In this document: in pieces, positions 44,030 to 52,001 of the stretch
Layout of the letters: each line of letters opens with the position of its first letter
How positions within the stretch are numbered: the first letter of the stretch is position 1
DNA from: Comamonadaceae bacterium
GTDB lineage: Bacteria > Pseudomonadota > Gammaproteobacteria > Burkholderiales > Burkholderiaceae_C
Assembly: GCA_013297985.1 (NCBI GenBank)
Contig: JAAFIY010000002.1
Location: forward strand, 1 to 64,000
DNA: 64,000 bases
Direction: 5' to 3'
The notes under the pieces: model-generated
Seen by the model: the letters and a program-made list of their open reading frames with translations, nothing else
What the model was told of the DNA's origin: nothing
Databases searched by the model: none
Program-made: the position numbers and the translations under genes

Positions 44030-44848
44030 CTAGGCTGCAGACCGAATAGCATCAATCGCCTTGTTAATTGAAGACGAGCCTAAGCGTGTAAACACTGAAT
44101 TGAGGAAAGAAAGCCGATTATTGGCATCCGCAGTGTGTTTATAGAAATCGTCGTTGTCGTCAAAGTATCCCCAATCGTTTCGTATGTTTCCCGACGCTTT
44201 TGTATTGGGCAATGCTTGAATAAAAGACGAAGAATTTGCATTCCATTGCGAGTTGCCAGCGAGGTGGATGCCGAATCCGACAGAGCGACCTTCATTCGCA
44301 AGCTTCTTACGAGCAGCATTTGCTAGAGGCATATCAACAACATAAGAGTCCAGCGCGATCCATTTTCTTTCCAAGAAAACTTCTGCAACCGCATGGTCAA
44401 CGAATGCTGTGCCCGGTGAGAATAGGCCGCGAAGTACCTGTGAAGACAAGGCAACATATCGAATGCGCGTAGGGATATCAACTGATCGGAGTAATGCGCA
44501 AAAAAGCATCGCTTTTGTGTTGCAGTATCCCAGCTGTCTATCAAGTACCTCGCTAGCTTTCATATCGTAGAAAGCAGGTGCAATACCGAATTGAATGTTA
44601 TCGCGTACCCAGTTGTGAATCTTGGCTGCTCTATCTAGATCATTTCCAGCGCCATCAACCAAAGTTTGCGCCAGTCCCACTACGGCGTTATGGTTGCTAT
44701 CAATTAAACGTGTGGGTTGGGTATGCTTTTTCGTCGGTAAATCCGCGAAGTTTTCGCTTGCCAAAATAGTTGAACTGAATGTCATGGTCAATACCCCACC
44801 GGCTATCTGGCTTAAGACATCGCGGCGCAGCAAATCCTTTTCCTTCAT
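44030..44848 (-). CDS. Transglutaminase-like exported protein, complete copy
   Basis: 272 residues from the ATG at 44848, preferred because GGAAG lies before it and the N-terminus then reads MKEKDLLRRDVLSQIAGGVL, a twin-arginine-like signal; in-frame ATGs also exist at 44860 and 44890. The transglutaminase/protease-like core shows the Cys in RQLGYCNTKAMLFCALLRSV, the His in TAFVDHAVAEVFLERKW and the Asp in IALDSYVVD. Such domains cut or link peptides. It is the last gene of the TspO-like/SOUL/transglutaminase operon and the only copy with its own C-terminus (SSSINKAIDAIRSAA). Confidence 0.82.
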   Translation of the reverse strand: MKEKDLLRRDVLSQIAGGVLTMTFSSTILASENFADLPTKKHTQPTRLIDSNHNAVVGLAQTLVDGAGNDLDRAAKIHNWVRDNIQFGIAPAFYDMKASEVLDRQLGYCNTKAMLFCALLRSVDIPTRIRYVALSSQVLRGLFSPGTAFVDHAVAEVFLERKWIALDSYVVDMPLANAARKKLANEGRSVGFGIHLAGNSQWNANSSSFIQALPNTKASGNIRNDWGYFDDNDDFYKHTADANNRLSFLNSVFTRLGSSSINKAIDAIRSAA

Positions 44849-44871
44849 CTCGGCTTCCATGGATGTGTAGC

Positions 44872-45477
44872 TTATTGCATTTCTAACCATATCTCGTTGC
44901 GTCGCATAAACCGAGGTGTCAGAGGTCGGTTGTAGCGGGCAAGTACGGGTTCACCCTTTGTAGACAAACTATTGGATTTCAAAGTGCTGCGTAACTTAGA
45001 CAAATACCACTCGTCGTTTGCAGCCGACCAAGCGCCCGAATAGCGAATGACAGCCCATTGTCTAGCTGGTATTTGACGCAGTTGAATGCGTGAGTCCAAC
45101 GGCTCGGGTGCGCTTTCCAAATTTACTGTTCTGGGCAGGACAAATTGAATCTGTGTGCCACCCTCTACATTTACATGAGTCACGGGAGCAGTCATTTCCA
45201 TTTTCATTGGGACTCTAGACTGAGTGACCGGCGCTGTCATTTCGAACTGACGCTCGCCTTTGTTTTTTCCGAAGATATAACCAGCCAGTATGGGAAATGC
45301 AAGGTTACCCGCATCCTCGGGCTTTGAATCAATAACAACCTGAGCCACAACGTAGGGGTTGTACTGCCGTACCTCAACCTGATCTATGGTTTGAACGACT
45401 CGATAGCCAGGCTCTTCAGCAGCTTGACTCATCCATGGAAAAACTAAAAGGAGAATTTTGGATAAAAAGCGCAGCAT
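44872..45477 (-). CDS. SOUL heme-binding family protein, copy A
   Basis: 201 residues with a signal peptide (MLRFLSKILLLVFPWMSQAA) and the SOUL/HBP fold: GYRVVQTIDQVEVRQYNPYV, VAQVVID, KNKGERQFEMTAPVTQSRVP, MKMEMTAPVTHVNVEGGTQ and PARQWAVIRYSG. SOUL proteins bind heme or porphyrins; here in the periplasm. GGAGC lies before the ATG. The preceding gene encodes a TspO-like protein, also a porphyrin-binding family, so a joint heme/porphyrin role is likely. Confidence 0.88.
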   Translation of the reverse strand: MLRFLSKILLLVFPWMSQAAEEPGYRVVQTIDQVEVRQYNPYVVAQVVIDSKPEDAGNLAFPILAGYIFGKNKGERQFEMTAPVTQSRVPMKMEMTAPVTHVNVEGGTQIQFVLPRTVNLESAPEPLDSRIQLRQIPARQWAVIRYSGAWSAANDEWYLSKLRSTLKSNSLSTKGEPVLARYNRPLTPRFMRRNEIWLEMQ

Positions 45478-45529
45478 ATGTGCTCCGTAAAGTTGACGAA
45501 ATGTAGTGGGTATTCCCGAGAAGGAAGAC

Positions 45530-46309
45530 TTATCGGGTTGCTGTCATTGATTTAGATCGCTTGCGTACATAAAAAGTAGTTATCACGATTGCAACAATCA
45601 CACACCCAGCACCTGCGGCAACCAATGGTTGATTGGTGGAAATCAAATTGTCAACAATGATGGCAACTTGAGCCCAAAGCAGCGTTAGTACGTAGGCCAT
45701 AGAAGCCTTGGTTTTGTAAATCATGGTGAGTGCGATCAAGGATGCACAGGCGAGTGTGAAAAATGCGAGAGCGACGTTTTGCAATCCGAAAATAGAGATG
45801 CCATATTCAGGCAAGATGTTTGTGAAGTTAAGCACAGTAGCCGCAGTTAACCATCCAGCATAAATGCCAAGTAGTGGTCGAACAACGCGTCGCTCGCCTT
45901 TTGTCGGAGAGCTGTTTTGAAGGGAGATAAGAAGTGCAGCTGAAATTAGCGTAAACATGATCACAATGAGTGGAATGGTTAGATATGCTGGACCCCAGCG
46001 TGCAAACACGATCCAAGCAACGCAAGATGCGAAACATCCCGCTGTGTACCAGCCGATTTTCTTGTAGATTGGGTTCGAGTGTTGTGAAGGTAATGCCTGT
46101 AACACACCATACACGACTGAGAGCGAGTAAATCAAAAACCAAATTGCGAACGCATAGATGGCAGGAGTTGCAAAATCCTGTTGTGCCGAAATCGGACCAT
46201 CAGCGGACAGAACCTCAAAATCCGATGCGCCAAAGACCAAGTTAGCGGTTATGAACTGTGCTATCGCTAGAATCAAGTTAAGCGTGATGCGAAAAAAATC
46301 AGAATTCAT
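45530..46309 (-). CDS. TspO/MBR-related membrane protein, copy A
   Basis: 259 residues, about seven hydrophobic helices. Recognised by the pattern AQFITANLVFGASDFEVLSA, FATPAIYAFAIWFLIYSLSV, then GIYAGWLTAATVLNFTNILP, as in the longer tryptophan-rich sensory (TspO-like) proteins. Family members bind porphyrins and sense or move them. First gene of the operon, 52 bp before the SOUL gene. AT-rich compared with the chromosome core, a sign of transfer. Confidence 0.8.
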   Translation of the reverse strand: MNSDFFRITLNLILAIAQFITANLVFGASDFEVLSADGPISAQQDFATPAIYAFAIWFLIYSLSVVYGVLQALPSQHSNPIYKKIGWYTAGCFASCVAWIVFARWGPAYLTIPLIVIMFTLISAALLISLQNSSPTKGERRVVRPLLGIYAGWLTAATVLNFTNILPEYGISIFGLQNVALAFFTLACASLIALTMIYKTKASMAYVLTLLWAQVAIIVDNLISTNQPLVAAGAGCVIVAIVITTFYVRKRSKSMTATR

Positions 46310-46356
46310 GAACAGGCCTTTTCTAGGTGGAGGTAAATTTCTTTCTTTTAATAACT

Positions 46357-46372
46357 TATATCATATGATATA
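46357..46372. promoter_or_regulatory. 16-bp perfect palindrome, candidate TetR operator, copy A
   Basis: TATATCATATGATATA lies 48 bp upstream of the TspO-like gene in an AT-rich stretch that also contains -10-like boxes. Before the IS insertion it would have lain between this operon and the divergent tetR gene, the usual operator position. Confidence 0.6.
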
Positions 46373-46435
46373 TTTTATTATCCTTCCGGCCGTAGTGGTT
46401 ATTTCGAGCTATTGATCGGAGTTAGGGAAGGTCTG

Positions 46436-47619
46436 AAAAATCGCTCATCCAGCGGTGCTCACTGACAAGCGTGGCCACTTTGGTCGGTTTTGATCTGATT
46501 TCACTCATCAAAGGCCTGGGTGAGGGTGTTTGGGTGCGCCCTTGCCGCGTTTGCAGGCCGCAGTGGTCGCTTGCAGACACACTTGTCCATCCAGTACCTC
46601 AAGCCGTTTGCGCGCCATCCACAGATTGGCCAGAGCAAACAAGGTGTGCAGTTGAGCGGTGTTCTTTTGGAGTCCGCGATAGCGCACCTTGACATGACCA
46701 AACTGGCGCTTGAGGACACGAAACGGATGCTCGACCTTGGCGCGCATGCGAGCCGTCAGGCGTTCACGCTGATCAATCAGGGCGTCAATGGGGTCGGCCT
46801 TGTCCAGCGCACGGCGCAGCCCCGGGCGCATGGCGGTGATCCAGGGGATGTGGCGCGTGGCCTCAGCCCGCTTGGCCACGCCCTGGTAGCCCGCATCGCC
46901 CAGCGCGACTTCTTCTTCGCCATGCAACAGCGCATGGGCCTGGGTAACGTCGTTAACGTTGGCAGGCGTGCCAATGACGGTGTGCACCAGGCCCGACTGC
47001 GCATCCACGCCGATGTGGGCCTTCATCCCGAAGTACCACTGATTGCCCTTCTTGGCTTGGTGCATCTCAGGGTCACGCTCGCCACTGGCGTTCTTGGTCG
47101 AACTCGGGGCCGCAATCAGTGTGGCGTCCACCACTGTGCCCGCCTTGAGCAGCAGGCCCTTTTGGCTGAGCACGCCGTTGACCAAGGCCAGCATCTGCAC
47201 AGCCAAGTCGTGGCGCTCCAGCAGGTGGCGAAACCTCAGGATGGTGCTCTCATCGGGCAGCCGGGTGCTCCAGTTGTCCAGGCCCGCAAACTCCCGAAAC
47301 AGCGGCACGTCGTGCAGTGCCTCTTCCATCGCCGGATCGCTCAGCGTGAACCACTGCTGCATGAAGTGAATGCGCAGCATGGTGTCAATGCCAAAGGGCG
47401 GGCGGCCCCGCACACTGACCGGTGCATAGGGGGCCACAAGGGCCACCAAGCGATCCCAGGGCACCACGCGGTTCATCTCGTCCAAGAACTCGCGTTTGCG
47501 GGTGCGCTTGTTCGACAGGTTCAGGCCCAGATCGGTTTGCTTCATGGTTCGAATTGTCTGGCCTCGGTCAGCTACGGGCTACGCCCAGGGGGTCTGAGGT
47601 GGACTTTTGCAGACTTTCC
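46436..47619 (-). mobile_element. IS5-family insertion sequence, copy A (1184 bp)
   Basis: Terminal inverted repeats GGAAGGTCTGAAAAA and GGAAAGTCTGCAAAA match at 13 of 15 positions. It encodes one transposase of the IS5 type. The left flank is TTAG (46432-46435); the right flank is CTAA belonging to the second duplication unit, so this copy has no target duplication of its own. Confidence 0.93.
46508..47545 (-). CDS. IS5-family transposase, copy A
   Basis: 345 residues: MKQTDLGLNLSNKRTRKREF, a DDE domain with the Asp in GTVVDATLIAAPSSTKN, the second in LGDAGYQGVAKRAEA, and the Glu in RAKVEHPFRVLKRQFG (the YREK-like element). Intact and probably active. It is transcribed toward the TspO-like operon, so readthrough could raise expression of that operon. 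Confidence 0.95.
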   Translation of the reverse strand: MKQTDLGLNLSNKRTRKREFLDEMNRVVPWDRLVALVAPYAPVSVRGRPPFGIDTMLRIHFMQQWFTLSDPAMEEALHDVPLFREFAGLDNWSTRLPDESTILRFRHLLERHDLAVQMLALVNGVLSQKGLLLKAGTVVDATLIAAPSSTKNASGERDPEMHQAKKGNQWYFGMKAHIGVDAQSGLVHTVIGTPANVNDVTQAHALLHGEEEVALGDAGYQGVAKRAEATRHIPWITAMRPGLRRALDKADPIDALIDQRERLTARMRAKVEHPFRVLKRQFGHVKVRYRGLQKNTAQLHTLFALANLWMARKRLEVLDGQVCLQATTAACKRGKGAPKHPHPGL

Positions 47620-48388
47620 CTAAGCGTGTAAACACTGAATTGAGGAAAGAAAGCCGATTATTGGCATCCGCAGTGTGTTTATAGAAATCGTCGTTGTCGT
47701 CAAAGTATCCCCAATCGTTTCGTATGTTTCCCGACGCTTTTGTATTGGGCAATGCTTGAATAAAAGACGAAGAATTTGCATTCCATTGCGAGTTGCCAGC
47801 GAGGTGGATGCCGAATCCGACAGAGCGACCTTCATTCGCAAGCTTCTTACGAGCAGCATTTGCTAGAGGCATATCAACAACATAAGAGTCCAGCGCGATC
47901 CATTTTCTTTCCAAGAAAACTTCTGCAACCGCATGGTCAACGAATGCTGTGCCCGGTGAGAATAGGCCGCGAAGTACCTGTGAAGACAAGGCAACATATC
48001 GAATGCGCGTAGGGATATCAACTGATCGGAGTAATGCGCAAAAAAGCATCGCTTTTGTGTTGCAGTATCCCAGCTGTCTATCAAGTACCTCGCTAGCTTT
48101 CATATCGTAGAAAGCAGGTGCAATACCGAATTGAATGTTATCGCGTACCCAGTTGTGAATCTTGGCTGCTCTATCTAGATCATTTCCAGCGCCATCAACC
48201 AAAGTTTGCGCCAGTCCCACTACGGCGTTATGGTTGCTATCAATTAAACGTGTGGGTTGGGTATGCTTTTTCGTCGGTAAATCCGCGAAGTTTTCGCTTG
48301 CCAAAATAGTTGAACTGAATGTCATGGTCAATACCCCACCGGCTATCTGGCTTAAGACATCGCGGCGCAGCAAATCCTTTTCCTTCAT
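47579..48388 (-). CDS. Transglutaminase-like protein, copy B with IS-replaced C-terminus
   Basis: Identical to copy A up to FLNSVFTRLG, after which the last 15 residues are replaced by KVCKSPPQTPWA read from the end of the IS element. The catalytic Cys, His and Asp are all retained, so activity is possible. The truncation follows directly from the duplication breakpoint at the CTAA. The start is chosen as in copy A. Confidence 0.8.
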   Translation of the reverse strand: MKEKDLLRRDVLSQIAGGVLTMTFSSTILASENFADLPTKKHTQPTRLIDSNHNAVVGLAQTLVDGAGNDLDRAAKIHNWVRDNIQFGIAPAFYDMKASEVLDRQLGYCNTKAMLFCALLRSVDIPTRIRYVALSSQVLRGLFSPGTAFVDHAVAEVFLERKWIALDSYVVDMPLANAARKKLANEGRSVGFGIHLAGNSQWNANSSSFIQALPNTKASGNIRNDWGYFDDNDDFYKHTADANNRLSFLNSVFTRLGKVCKSPPQTPWA

Positions 48389-48411
48389 CTCGGCTTCCAT
48401 GGATGTGTAGC

Positions 48412-49017
48412 TTATTGCATTTCTAACCATATCTCGTTGCGTCGCATAAACCGAGGTGTCAGAGGTCGGTTGTAGCGGGCAAGTACGGGTTCACCCTTTG
48501 TAGACAAACTATTGGATTTCAAAGTGCTGCGTAACTTAGACAAATACCACTCGTCGTTTGCAGCCGACCAAGCGCCCGAATAGCGAATGACAGCCCATTG
48601 TCTAGCTGGTATTTGACGCAGTTGAATGCGTGAGTCCAACGGCTCGGGTGCGCTTTCCAAATTTACTGTTCTGGGCAGGACAAATTGAATCTGTGTGCCA
48701 CCCTCTACATTTACATGAGTCACGGGAGCAGTCATTTCCATTTTCATTGGGACTCTAGACTGAGTGACCGGCGCTGTCATTTCGAACTGACGCTCGCCTT
48801 TGTTTTTTCCGAAGATATAACCAGCCAGTATGGGAAATGCAAGGTTACCCGCATCCTCGGGCTTTGAATCAATAACAACCTGAGCCACAACGTAGGGGTT
48901 GTACTGCCGTACCTCAACCTGATCTATGGTTTGAACGACTCGATAGCCAGGCTCTTCAGCAGCTTGACTCATCCATGGAAAAACTAAAAGGAGAATTTTG
49001 GATAAAAAGCGCAGCAT
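48412..49017 (-). CDS. SOUL heme-binding family protein, copy B
   Basis: Identical 201-residue protein to copy A, with the same signal peptide and SOUL motifs. The second copy doubles gene dosage. It stands downstream of the second TspO-like copy and runs into the truncated transglutaminase gene. Confidence 0.88.
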   Translation of the reverse strand: MLRFLSKILLLVFPWMSQAAEEPGYRVVQTIDQVEVRQYNPYVVAQVVIDSKPEDAGNLAFPILAGYIFGKNKGERQFEMTAPVTQSRVPMKMEMTAPVTHVNVEGGTQIQFVLPRTVNLESAPEPLDSRIQLRQIPARQWAVIRYSGAWSAANDEWYLSKLRSTLKSNSLSTKGEPVLARYNRPLTPRFMRRNEIWLEMQ

Positions 49018-49069
49018 ATGTGCTCCGTAAAGTTGACGAAATGTAGTGGGTATTCCCGAGAAGGAAGAC

Positions 49070-49849
49070 TTATCGGGTTGCTGTCATTGATTTAGATCGC
49101 TTGCGTACATAAAAAGTAGTTATCACGATTGCAACAATCACACACCCAGCACCTGCGGCAACCAATGGTTGATTGGTGGAAATCAAATTGTCAACAATGA
49201 TGGCAACTTGAGCCCAAAGCAGCGTTAGTACGTAGGCCATAGAAGCCTTGGTTTTGTAAATCATGGTGAGTGCGATCAAGGATGCACAGGCGAGTGTGAA
49301 AAATGCGAGAGCGACGTTTTGCAATCCGAAAATAGAGATGCCATATTCAGGCAAGATGTTTGTGAAGTTAAGCACAGTAGCCGCAGTTAACCATCCAGCA
49401 TAAATGCCAAGTAGTGGTCGAACAACGCGTCGCTCGCCTTTTGTCGGAGAGCTGTTTTGAAGGGAGATAAGAAGTGCAGCTGAAATTAGCGTAAACATGA
49501 TCACAATGAGTGGAATGGTTAGATATGCTGGACCCCAGCGTGCAAACACGATCCAAGCAACGCAAGATGCGAAACATCCCGCTGTGTACCAGCCGATTTT
49601 CTTGTAGATTGGGTTCGAGTGTTGTGAAGGTAATGCCTGTAACACACCATACACGACTGAGAGCGAGTAAATCAAAAACCAAATTGCGAACGCATAGATG
49701 GCAGGAGTTGCAAAATCCTGTTGTGCCGAAATCGGACCATCAGCGGACAGAACCTCAAAATCCGATGCGCCAAAGACCAAGTTAGCGGTTATGAACTGTG
49801 CTATCGCTAGAATCAAGTTAAGCGTGATGCGAAAAAAATCAGAATTCAT
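49070..49849 (-). CDS. TspO/MBR-related membrane protein, copy B
   Basis: Identical 259-residue protein to copy A. Its promoter region, including the palindrome at 49897-49912, is also duplicated, so it can be transcribed independently of copy A. IS copy B lies upstream and reads toward it. Confidence 0.8.
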   Translation of the reverse strand: MNSDFFRITLNLILAIAQFITANLVFGASDFEVLSADGPISAQQDFATPAIYAFAIWFLIYSLSVVYGVLQALPSQHSNPIYKKIGWYTAGCFASCVAWIVFARWGPAYLTIPLIVIMFTLISAALLISLQNSSPTKGERRVVRPLLGIYAGWLTAATVLNFTNILPEYGISIFGLQNVALAFFTLACASLIALTMIYKTKASMAYVLTLLWAQVAIIVDNLISTNQPLVAAGAGCVIVAIVITTFYVRKRSKSMTATR

Positions 49850-49896
49850 GAACAGGCCTTTTCTAGGTGGAGGTAAATTTCTTTCTTTTAATAACT

Positions 49897-49912
49897 TATA
49901 TCATATGATATA
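49897..49912. promoter_or_regulatory. 16-bp palindrome, candidate TetR operator, copy B
   Basis: Same TATATCATATGATATA sequence and distance to the TspO-like start as in copy A. It is now separated from tetR by one IS element. Confidence 0.6.
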
Positions 49913-49975
49913 TTTTATTATCCTTCCGGCCGTAGTGGTTATTTCGAGCTATTGATCGGAGTTAGGGAAGGTCTG

Positions 49976-51159
49976 AAAAATCGCTCATCCAGCGGTGCTC
50001 ACTGACAAGCGTGGCCACTTTGGTCGGTTTTGATCTGATTTCACTCATCAAAGGCCTGGGTGAGGGTGTTTGGGTGCGCCCTTGCCGCGTTTGCAGGCCG
50101 CAGTGGTCGCTTGCAGACACACTTGTCCATCCAGTACCTCAAGCCGTTTGCGCGCCATCCACAGATTGGCCAGAGCAAACAAGGTGTGCAGTTGAGCGGT
50201 GTTCTTTTGGAGTCCGCGATAGCGCACCTTGACATGACCAAACTGGCGCTTGAGGACACGAAACGGATGCTCGACCTTGGCGCGCATGCGAGCCGTCAGG
50301 CGTTCACGCTGATCAATCAGGGCGTCAATGGGGTCGGCCTTGTCCAGCGCACGGCGCAGCCCCGGGCGCATGGCGGTGATCCAGGGGATGTGGCGCGTGG
50401 CCTCAGCCCGCTTGGCCACGCCCTGGTAGCCCGCATCGCCCAGCGCGACTTCTTCTTCGCCATGCAACAGCGCATGGGCCTGGGTAACGTCGTTAACGTT
50501 GGCAGGCGTGCCAATGACGGTGTGCACCAGGCCCGACTGCGCATCCACGCCGATGTGGGCCTTCATCCCGAAGTACCACTGATTGCCCTTCTTGGCTTGG
50601 TGCATCTCAGGGTCACGCTCGCCACTGGCGTTCTTGGTCGAACTCGGGGCCGCAATCAGTGTGGCGTCCACCACTGTGCCCGCCTTGAGCAGCAGGCCCT
50701 TTTGGCTGAGCACGCCGTTGACCAAGGCCAGCATCTGCACAGCCAAGTCGTGGCGCTCCAGCAGGTGGCGAAACCTCAGGATGGTGCTCTCATCGGGCAG
50801 CCGGGTGCTCCAGTTGTCCAGGCCCGCAAACTCCCGAAACAGCGGCACGTCGTGCAGTGCCTCTTCCATCGCCGGATCGCTCAGCGTGAACCACTGCTGC
50901 ATGAAGTGAATGCGCAGCATGGTGTCAATGCCAAAGGGCGGGCGGCCCCGCACACTGACCGGTGCATAGGGGGCCACAAGGGCCACCAAGCGATCCCAGG
51001 GCACCACGCGGTTCATCTCGTCCAAGAACTCGCGTTTGCGGGTGCGCTTGTTCGACAGGTTCAGGCCCAGATCGGTTTGCTTCATGGTTCGAATTGTCTG
51101 GCCTCGGTCAGCTACGGGCTACGCCCAGGGGGTCTGAGGTGGACTTTTGCAGACTTTCC
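49976..51159 (-). mobile_element. IS5-family insertion sequence, copy B (1184 bp)
   Basis: Identical to copy A. TTAG is present on both sides (49972-49975 and 51160-51163), the 4-bp target duplication expected for IS5-family elements. It ends seven bases before the tetR start codon. Confidence 0.93.
50048..51085 (-). CDS. IS5-family transposase, copy B
   Basis: Identical 345-residue DDE transposase to copy A with all catalytic motifs. Orientation is toward the second TspO-like operon copy and away from tetR. Confidence 0.95.
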   Translation of the reverse strand: MKQTDLGLNLSNKRTRKREFLDEMNRVVPWDRLVALVAPYAPVSVRGRPPFGIDTMLRIHFMQQWFTLSDPAMEEALHDVPLFREFAGLDNWSTRLPDESTILRFRHLLERHDLAVQMLALVNGVLSQKGLLLKAGTVVDATLIAAPSSTKNASGERDPEMHQAKKGNQWYFGMKAHIGVDAQSGLVHTVIGTPANVNDVTQAHALLHGEEEVALGDAGYQGVAKRAEATRHIPWITAMRPGLRRALDKADPIDALIDQRERLTARMRAKVEHPFRVLKRQFGHVKVRYRGLQKNTAQLHTLFALANLWMARKRLEVLDGQVCLQATTAACKRGKGAPKHPHPGL

Positions 51160-51166
51160 TTAGAAG

Positions 51167-51781
51167 ATGAGGCAAAAAGGCAGTCGTAACAACGCGTATG
51201 AGGAGAGACGCACTGAGCTGCTGGAGCGCCTACTAGCGCGTCTGGCACGCCGAGACTCGGGATATATAAGCATGCGAGAGCTGGCCTCTGCTGCGGGCGT
51301 GACAGTGCCTACGCTGACGCACTATTTCGGTGGACGCGATCAACTCGTACAGAAGGTTCTTGAAGAGCAAGAAGTTGCTGGGCGTCCTTACCGTGCTATT
51401 GCTTCAAGTTCTTCAGAACCGTTCCCCCGTTCAATTCGCTCTTTTTTAGAGTATTTGAGGGAAGGGCATTTTCACGGTGTGGGTTTAATTCATGCCGCTG
51501 GTTTAGCTGAAGGGCTAGGTAACGATACCTTAGGGCCCAGCTATCTAGCAAACATCCTAGAACCCGTGCTCCAAGTAGCAGAAGCTAGACTAGGCGAGCA
51601 TGTTGCAAAAAAGGAAATGAGAGCCTGCGATCTTCGCTCTGCGGCTTTAGCTTTGATTGCGCCATTGCTTTTGCTCTTGCTGCACCAGAAAGAGTTAGGT
51701 GGGCATTGCGTTCGCATTGCCAATATAGATGCCTTTATTGAATCGCACTGTGAGGCCTTTGTACTGGGCTACAGAGCTTAA
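51167..51781 (+). CDS. TetR/AcrR family transcriptional regulator
   Basis: 204 residues. N-terminal helix-turn-helix YISMRELASAAGVTVPTLTH, then YFGGRDQLVQKVLEEQEVAG; the C-terminal ligand domain is divergent and ends IESHCEAFVLGYRA. It was probably the divergently transcribed repressor of the TspO-like/SOUL/transglutaminase operon: removing the IS and the duplication leaves about 130 bp between the two starts with a 16-bp palindrome between them. The IS now sits seven bases before the ATG and has cut off the native promoter and ribosome-binding region, so expression is likely lowered or altered. Confidence 0.85.
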   Translation: MRQKGSRNNAYEERRTELLERLLARLARRDSGYISMRELASAAGVTVPTLTHYFGGRDQLVQKVLEEQEVAGRPYRAIASSSSEPFPRSIRSFLEYLREGHFHGVGLIHAAGLAEGLGNDTLGPSYLANILEPVLQVAEARLGEHVAKKEMRACDLRSAALALIAPLLLLLLHQKELGGHCVRIANIDAFIESHCEAFVLGYRA

Positions 51782-51927
51782 CTCTTCCTTACTGGCATCG
51801 CCAGTACCTGACTGACATCAAATTTTCTGACGGTAAAGCTGACGGTATGGATGATCTTGGACGATGTAGTGCAATCGTCCGGCTAAGAGCAACGCGATGC
51901 AATTACGTTCAAATTTTCTCGCGGGTT

Positions 51928-51946
51928 GACAATTGAGTGGGAGTGA
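51928..51946 (+). other. Attachment-like site 2: copy of guaA 3' end
   Basis: GACAATTGAGTGGGAGTGA differs from the guaA end by one base. It stands outside any gene, 147 bp after tetR, and closes the AT-rich segment. Best explained as the far attachment site of an island inserted at guaA. Confidence 0.7.
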
Positions 51947-52001
51947 TCCACCGCATTGCCAAGCCGGCAGATGGCCGCCTTCGGCTCGGCAGCCACAGAG
52001 G

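Larger units (their letters stand above)
44080..47619. repeat. 3540-bp tandem duplication, unit A
   Basis: Starts at CTAA inside the complete transglutaminase gene and ends at the right end of the IS5-family element. Every stretch I compared is identical to 47620-51159. Both units begin at the same CTAA, which fits the YTAR target preference of IS5. The join between units is the IS end followed directly by that CTAA. Confidence 0.95.
47620..51159. repeat. 3540-bp tandem duplication, unit B
   Basis: Direct repeat of unit A, carrying a truncated transglutaminase gene, SOUL gene, TspO-like gene, palindrome and IS. Its right end abuts TTAG (51160-51163), which also flanks the IS left ends. TTAG-IS-TTAG therefore marks the original insertion. 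Confidence 0.95.

Noticed and set aside
46520-47623. 367-residue plus-strand frame antisense to the IS5 transposase (also at 50060-51163)
   Set aside because: Shadow of the transposase gene; composition is typical of an antisense GC-rich frame and no motif is present.
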